A DNA stretch of 64,000 nucleotides from the NCBI RefSeq assembly GCF_900113275.1, contig NZ_FOOU01000006.1, forward strand, positions 1 to 64,000, written 5' to 3'. Under the pieces are notes generated by a model, which did no database searches, had not been told where the DNA came from, and saw only the letters and a list, made by a program, of their open reading frames with translations. The translations under genes were made by a program, and so were the position numbers. The DNA comes from Neptunomonas qingdaonensis. GTDB lineage: Bacteria; Pseudomonadota; Gammaproteobacteria; Pseudomonadales; Balneatricaceae. This document shows, in pieces, positions 62,176 to 64,000 of this stretch (the first letter of the stretch is position 1; each line of letters begins with the position of its first letter).

Positions 62176-64000
62176 ATGGCTCAGACGATTTCACAACAAC
62201 TCGAAGCAGCACTCCAGCAACGCATCATGATTCTTGATGGCGGCATGGGAACTATGATTCAGGGCTACCAACTGGAGGAAGCTGACTACCGGGGTGAACG
62301 TTTTGCCGACTGGGCTTCTGATGTCAAAGGTAACAATGACCTGCTGGTTCTGACTCAACCCAAGATCATCAAAGATATTCACCGCGACTATCTGGACGCC
62401 GGTGCAGATATCATCGAGACCAATACCTTTAACGCAACCCAGATTGCGATGGCTGATTACAATATGGAATCACTCAGCCATGAAATCAATCTGCAAGCCG
62501 CCCGGCTTGCTCGCGCCGCCTGTGATGAAGCCACCGCTGAAACGCCAGATCGTCCACGCTATGTAGCGGGTGTGCTTGGCCCGACTAACCGTACTTGCTC
62601 TATCTCGCCGGATGTTAATGATCCTGGTTACCGCAATGTCAGCTTTGATGAGTTGGTAGAAGCTTACACCGAATCGATTGACGGTTTGCTTGAAGGTGGT
62701 TCCGATATCATTCTGATTGAGACCGTGTTTGATACACTCAACGCCAAAGCCGCCATCTATGCCGTTGAACAATACTTTGATGATCACAACTTACGTGTAC
62801 CGGTAATGATCTCGGGTACGATTACCGATGCATCCGGCCGTACACTTTCAGGACAGACAACAGAAGCTTTCTGGAATTCAGTTCGCCATGCTAACCCTAT
62901 TGCGATCGGGCTCAATTGCGCACTCGGTCCAAAAGAACTTCGCCAGTATATTGAAGAGCTTTCGCGTATTGCTCAATGCCATGTTTCTGTGCATCCCAAT
63001 GCCGGTTTACCCAACGCCTTTGGCGAATATGATGAATCCCCGGAAGAGATGGCCGATGAGATTGGCGAATGGGCAGCTTCTGGCTTTTTAAACATTGTGG
63101 GGGGGTGCTGTGGTACAACACCAGAACATATCCGTGTTATTCGTGAATCGGTAGAGAAGCACCCTCCTCGCCAGATTCCCGACCTGCCTGTCGAAATGCG
63201 CTTAGCAGGATTAGAGCCCATGCATGTGGGTGCCAACACCTTATTTGTCAACGTCGGAGAACGAACCAACGTTACCGGCTCAGCTGCCTTCAAGCGCCTG
63301 ATTAAAGAAGGTGATTATGAGACGGCTCTGGCGGTCGCACGCCAACAAGTTGAAAACGGTGCTCAGATCATCGATATCAACATGGACGAAGGCATGCTGG
63401 ATTCAGAAGCGGCAATGGAGCGTTTCCTGAAACTGATTGCCTCCGAACCTGATATCTCTCGCGTCCCAATCATGATCGACTCTTCCAAATGGGAGGTGAT
63501 CGAAACCGGCCTGAAGTGCATTCAGGGTAAAGGGATCGTTAACTCCATTTCGATGAAAGAGGGTGTCGAAAAATTTAAAGAACAGGCGAAATTAGTTCGC
63601 CGTTACGGTGCTGCTGTTATCGTCATGGCGTTTGATGAAGTAGGACAGGCAGACACCCGCGAACGTAAAATTGAGATCTGTGCTGAGTCTTATCGGATTC
63701 TCGTGGATGAAGTGGACTTCCCGCCAGAAGATATAATTTTTGACCCTAACATCTTTGCTGTTGCCACCGGTATTGACGAGCACAACAACTATGCACTTGA
63801 TTTTATTCAAGCAACGGGCTGGATCAAACAGAACCTGCCTTACGCCAAAATTTCAGGGGGGGTTTCTAACGTATCCTTCTCATTCCGCGGCAACAATCCG
63901 GTACGTGAAGCGATTCATTGCGTATTTCTTTATCATGCCATTCAACAAGGCATGGACATGGGGATTGTTAACGCCGGACAGCTGGCCATCTATGACGACC
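62176..64000 (+). CDS. metH: cobalamin-dependent methionine synthase, N-terminal part (cut by window end)
   Basis: The frame starts at ATG 62176 ([29 protein letters not shown]) and is open to the end of the window (608 codons). The homocysteine domain shows [23 protein letters not shown] and [11 protein letters not shown] (Zn-binding Cys). The methyltetrahydrofolate domain begins with [20 protein letters not shown] and has [16 protein letters not shown] and [11 protein letters not shown]. It transfers methyl from methyltetrahydrofolate to homocysteine via cobalamin. Together with the class II reductase it shows that the cell uses B12. No riboswitch was recognised in the 207 bp upstream. Confidence 0.96.
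   Translation, partial: MAQTISQQLEAALQQRIMILDGGMGTMIQGYQLEEADYRGERFADWASDVKGNNDLLVLTQPKIIKDIHRDYLDAGADIIETNTFNATQIAMADYNMESLSHEINLQAARLARAACDEATAETPDRPRYVAGVLGPTNRTCSISPDVNDPGYRNVSFDELVEAYTESIDGLLEGGSDIILIETVFDTLNAKAAIYAVEQYFDDHNLRVPVMISGTITDASGRTLSGQTTEAFWNSVRHANPIAIGLNCALGPKELRQYIEELSRIAQCHVSVHPNAGLPNAFGEYDESPEEMADEIGEWAASGFLNIVGGCCGTTPEHIRVIRESVEKHPPRQIPDLPVEMRLAGLEPMHVGANTLFVNVGERTNVTGSAAFKRLIKEGDYETALAVARQQVENGAQIIDINMDEGMLDSEAAMERFLKLIASEPDISRVPIMIDSSKWEVIETGLKCIQGKGIVNSISMKEGVEKFKEQAKLVRRYGAAVIVMAFDEVGQADTRERKIEICAESYRILVDEVDFPPEDIIFDPNIFAVATGIDEHNNYALDFIQATGWIKQNLPYAKISGGVSNVSFSFRGNNPVREAIHCVFLYHAIQQGMDMGIVNAGQLAIYDD

Overview
The window looks like chromosome of a marine gammaproteobacterium of the Oceanospirillales type (inference). 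It carries a split class II ribonucleotide reductase (nrdJa/nrdJb), prpE, a metH start, a TAXI-family binding protein, YHS/DoxX genes and a circularly permuted ATP-grasp/alpha-E/transglutaminase cluster.

Left flank (1-4800): the end of an IS110-family transposase that has cut off a cache-domain sensor gene, a truncated haemoglobin, a PheC-like periplasmic binding protein, nrdJb, and the 3' half of nrdJa.

Island (about 4802-31709, 26.9 kb): nrdJa is split exactly at the codons of its active-site Cys-Gly (NPCG/E). The same 5 bp, CCACA on the + strand, is present at both junctions, followed by similar inward-facing ends. The left end encodes three overlapping tyrosine recombinases plus a small HTH/coiled-coil protein. 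Cargo follows: a type I restriction-modification operon (hsdM, hsdS, an extra PD-(D/E)XK nuclease gene with a diverged copy of the hsdR start left in front of it, hsdR), a HEPN protein, a DUF45-type metallopeptidase, a minus-strand trio (membrane-anchored tail-collar protein, unknown 206-aa protein, 442-aa protein with a HEPN-like motif), a DUF2384/DUF1643-like pair resembling a toxin-antitoxin operon, a P-loop ATPase, transposase debris and a frameshifted phosphatase. At the right end, in the same orientation as the broken gene and 44 nt behind its premature stop, lies a complete single-chain B12-dependent ribonucleotide reductase (963 aa). The island therefore destroys a core gene and brings its own substitute, which differs synonymously at the target site and is placed to be read from the host's NrdR-type promoter.

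Right flank (31710-64000): the 5' half of nrdJa with NrdR-like boxes, a sensor histidine kinase convergent with a TAXI protein, a cupin, a DUF4197 protein, a voltage-gated-type cation channel with an acidic filter, a repeat cluster, GST, thioesterase, a RES/Xre toxin-antitoxin pair and prpE with two GntR-like palindromes upstream. Next is a seven-gene plus-strand operon (YHS, DoxX-like, two ATP-grasp ligases, MFS exporter, DinB-like, cytochrome P460) that resembles an uncharacterised biosynthesis/export locus. After a SHOCT protein and a ParA-like ATPase comes a minus-strand block with two sets of circularly permuted ATP-grasp, alpha-E and transglutaminase genes. The window ends with a second YHS protein and the first 1.8 kb of metH.

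All family names come from reading the protein sequences; no searches were run.
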